DNA of 64,000 bases from Corticium candelabrum. Its lineage: Eukaryota > Porifera > Homoscleromorpha > Homosclerophorida > Plakinidae. The position numbers were made by a program, and so were the translations under genes. The notes under the pieces were generated by a model, which saw only the letters and a program-made list of their open reading frames with translations, searched no databases and had not been told where the DNA came from. The DNA lies in contig NC_085101.1 of assembly GCF_963422355.1 (NCBI RefSeq), positions 62,501 through 126,500 on the forward strand. Reading direction: 5' to 3'. Shown piece by piece: positions 63,697-64,000 of the stretch (position 1 is the first letter of the stretch; each line of letters begins with the position of its first letter).

Positions 63697-64000
63697 AGAA
63701 AATTTGCTGGTCTCGATGGTCTTTCAGCCGAGTTTTATCAAAGAGGAGGTGATATTTTTACAGAGGAAATTGTCAAGGTCATCTCACACATTTGGGATAC
63801 AGAAATTGTACCAAAGGACCTGAAAGATGCCCAAATAATAACAACCTACTAGAAAAAAGTGACAAAAGTGACTGTGGAAACTGGCGTGGAATCTCATTAT
63901 TGTCCACTGCTGGTAAAGTCTTATCAAGAATTCTCTTGAATAGACTGGTAGAGTCAATAGCAGAAGAAACTCTTTCTGAGTCCCAATGTGGCTTCCGCAA
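63697..64000 (+). pseudogene. RTE-like LINE RT fragment, cut by the window end
   Basis: Starts within the RT fingers: AGLDGLSAEFYQRGGDIF, then VPKDLKDAQII. After a stop and frameshift near 63848 the sequence resumes with CGNWRGISLLSTAGKVLSRI and ends at SESQCGFR at the window edge. Same family as 29547-32834. The 5' junction lies directly at (TG)n. Confidence 0.8.

Overview
This is eukaryotic, animal-like nuclear DNA. It holds an integrin alpha gene with 31 coding exons, a cilia and flagella associated protein gene (CFAP70/TTC18 family), and a dense, varied load of transposable elements and dinucleotide microsatellites. Short ancestral introns (52-77 bp), an integrin without an inserted I domain, and Kolobok, PIF/Harbinger, P-like, Ty3/gypsy and two kinds of non-LTR elements side by side suggest an early-branching invertebrate. 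A sponge is my best guess, but the sequence does not prove it. No bacterial features, CRISPR array or free-standing tRNA or rRNA gene was seen.

Layout. 1-1400: microsatellite, then degraded plus-strand exons of a beta-helix-like protein that converge on CFAP70. 1431-4730 (minus): CFAP70 as one uninterrupted ORF. 4810-11070: intergenic DNA with a small Harbinger-type MITE, microsatellite-linked retroelement ends, RTE-like LINE pieces, a 1-kb palindromic TTAA element and a tRNA-derived SINE. 11072-60614 (minus): the integrin alpha gene. 60615-64000: upstream DNA with a MITE, a weak gypsy relic and another LINE fragment at a (TG)n tract.

The integrin model splices to 3,201 nt (1,066 codons plus stop) with every phase closing: signal peptide, seven-bladed FG-GAP propeller with three cation-binding loops, thigh, calf-1, calf-2 with an RSRR furin-type site, one membrane helix and the GFFKR tail. 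Introns are bimodal. Twenty-three of 30 are 52-77 bp, one is 143 bp and one is 326 bp because of a MITE. Five large introns (15.7, 15.7, 2.4, 6.6 and 4.0 kb) hold almost all the transposons.

The most notable non-gene signal is a retroelement family with a reverse transcriptase, a CCHC knuckle and a PD..D restriction-like endonuclease. Its copies repeatedly abut simple repeats: (GACA)n at both ends of one long copy and between head-to-tail copies at three loci, (TA)n at both ends of another, and (TG)n beside a fragment. A second theme is a set of four TTAA-flanked elements with termini starting AGGR or AGRG. Two of them keep a THAP zinc-finger exon 210-250 bp from one end, as expected for Kolobok transposons. 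A 3.9-kb PIF/Harbinger element keeps both TIRs, a TAA duplication and an intact Myb/SANT-like ORF, but its transposase is broken by frameshifts and a nested foldback element.
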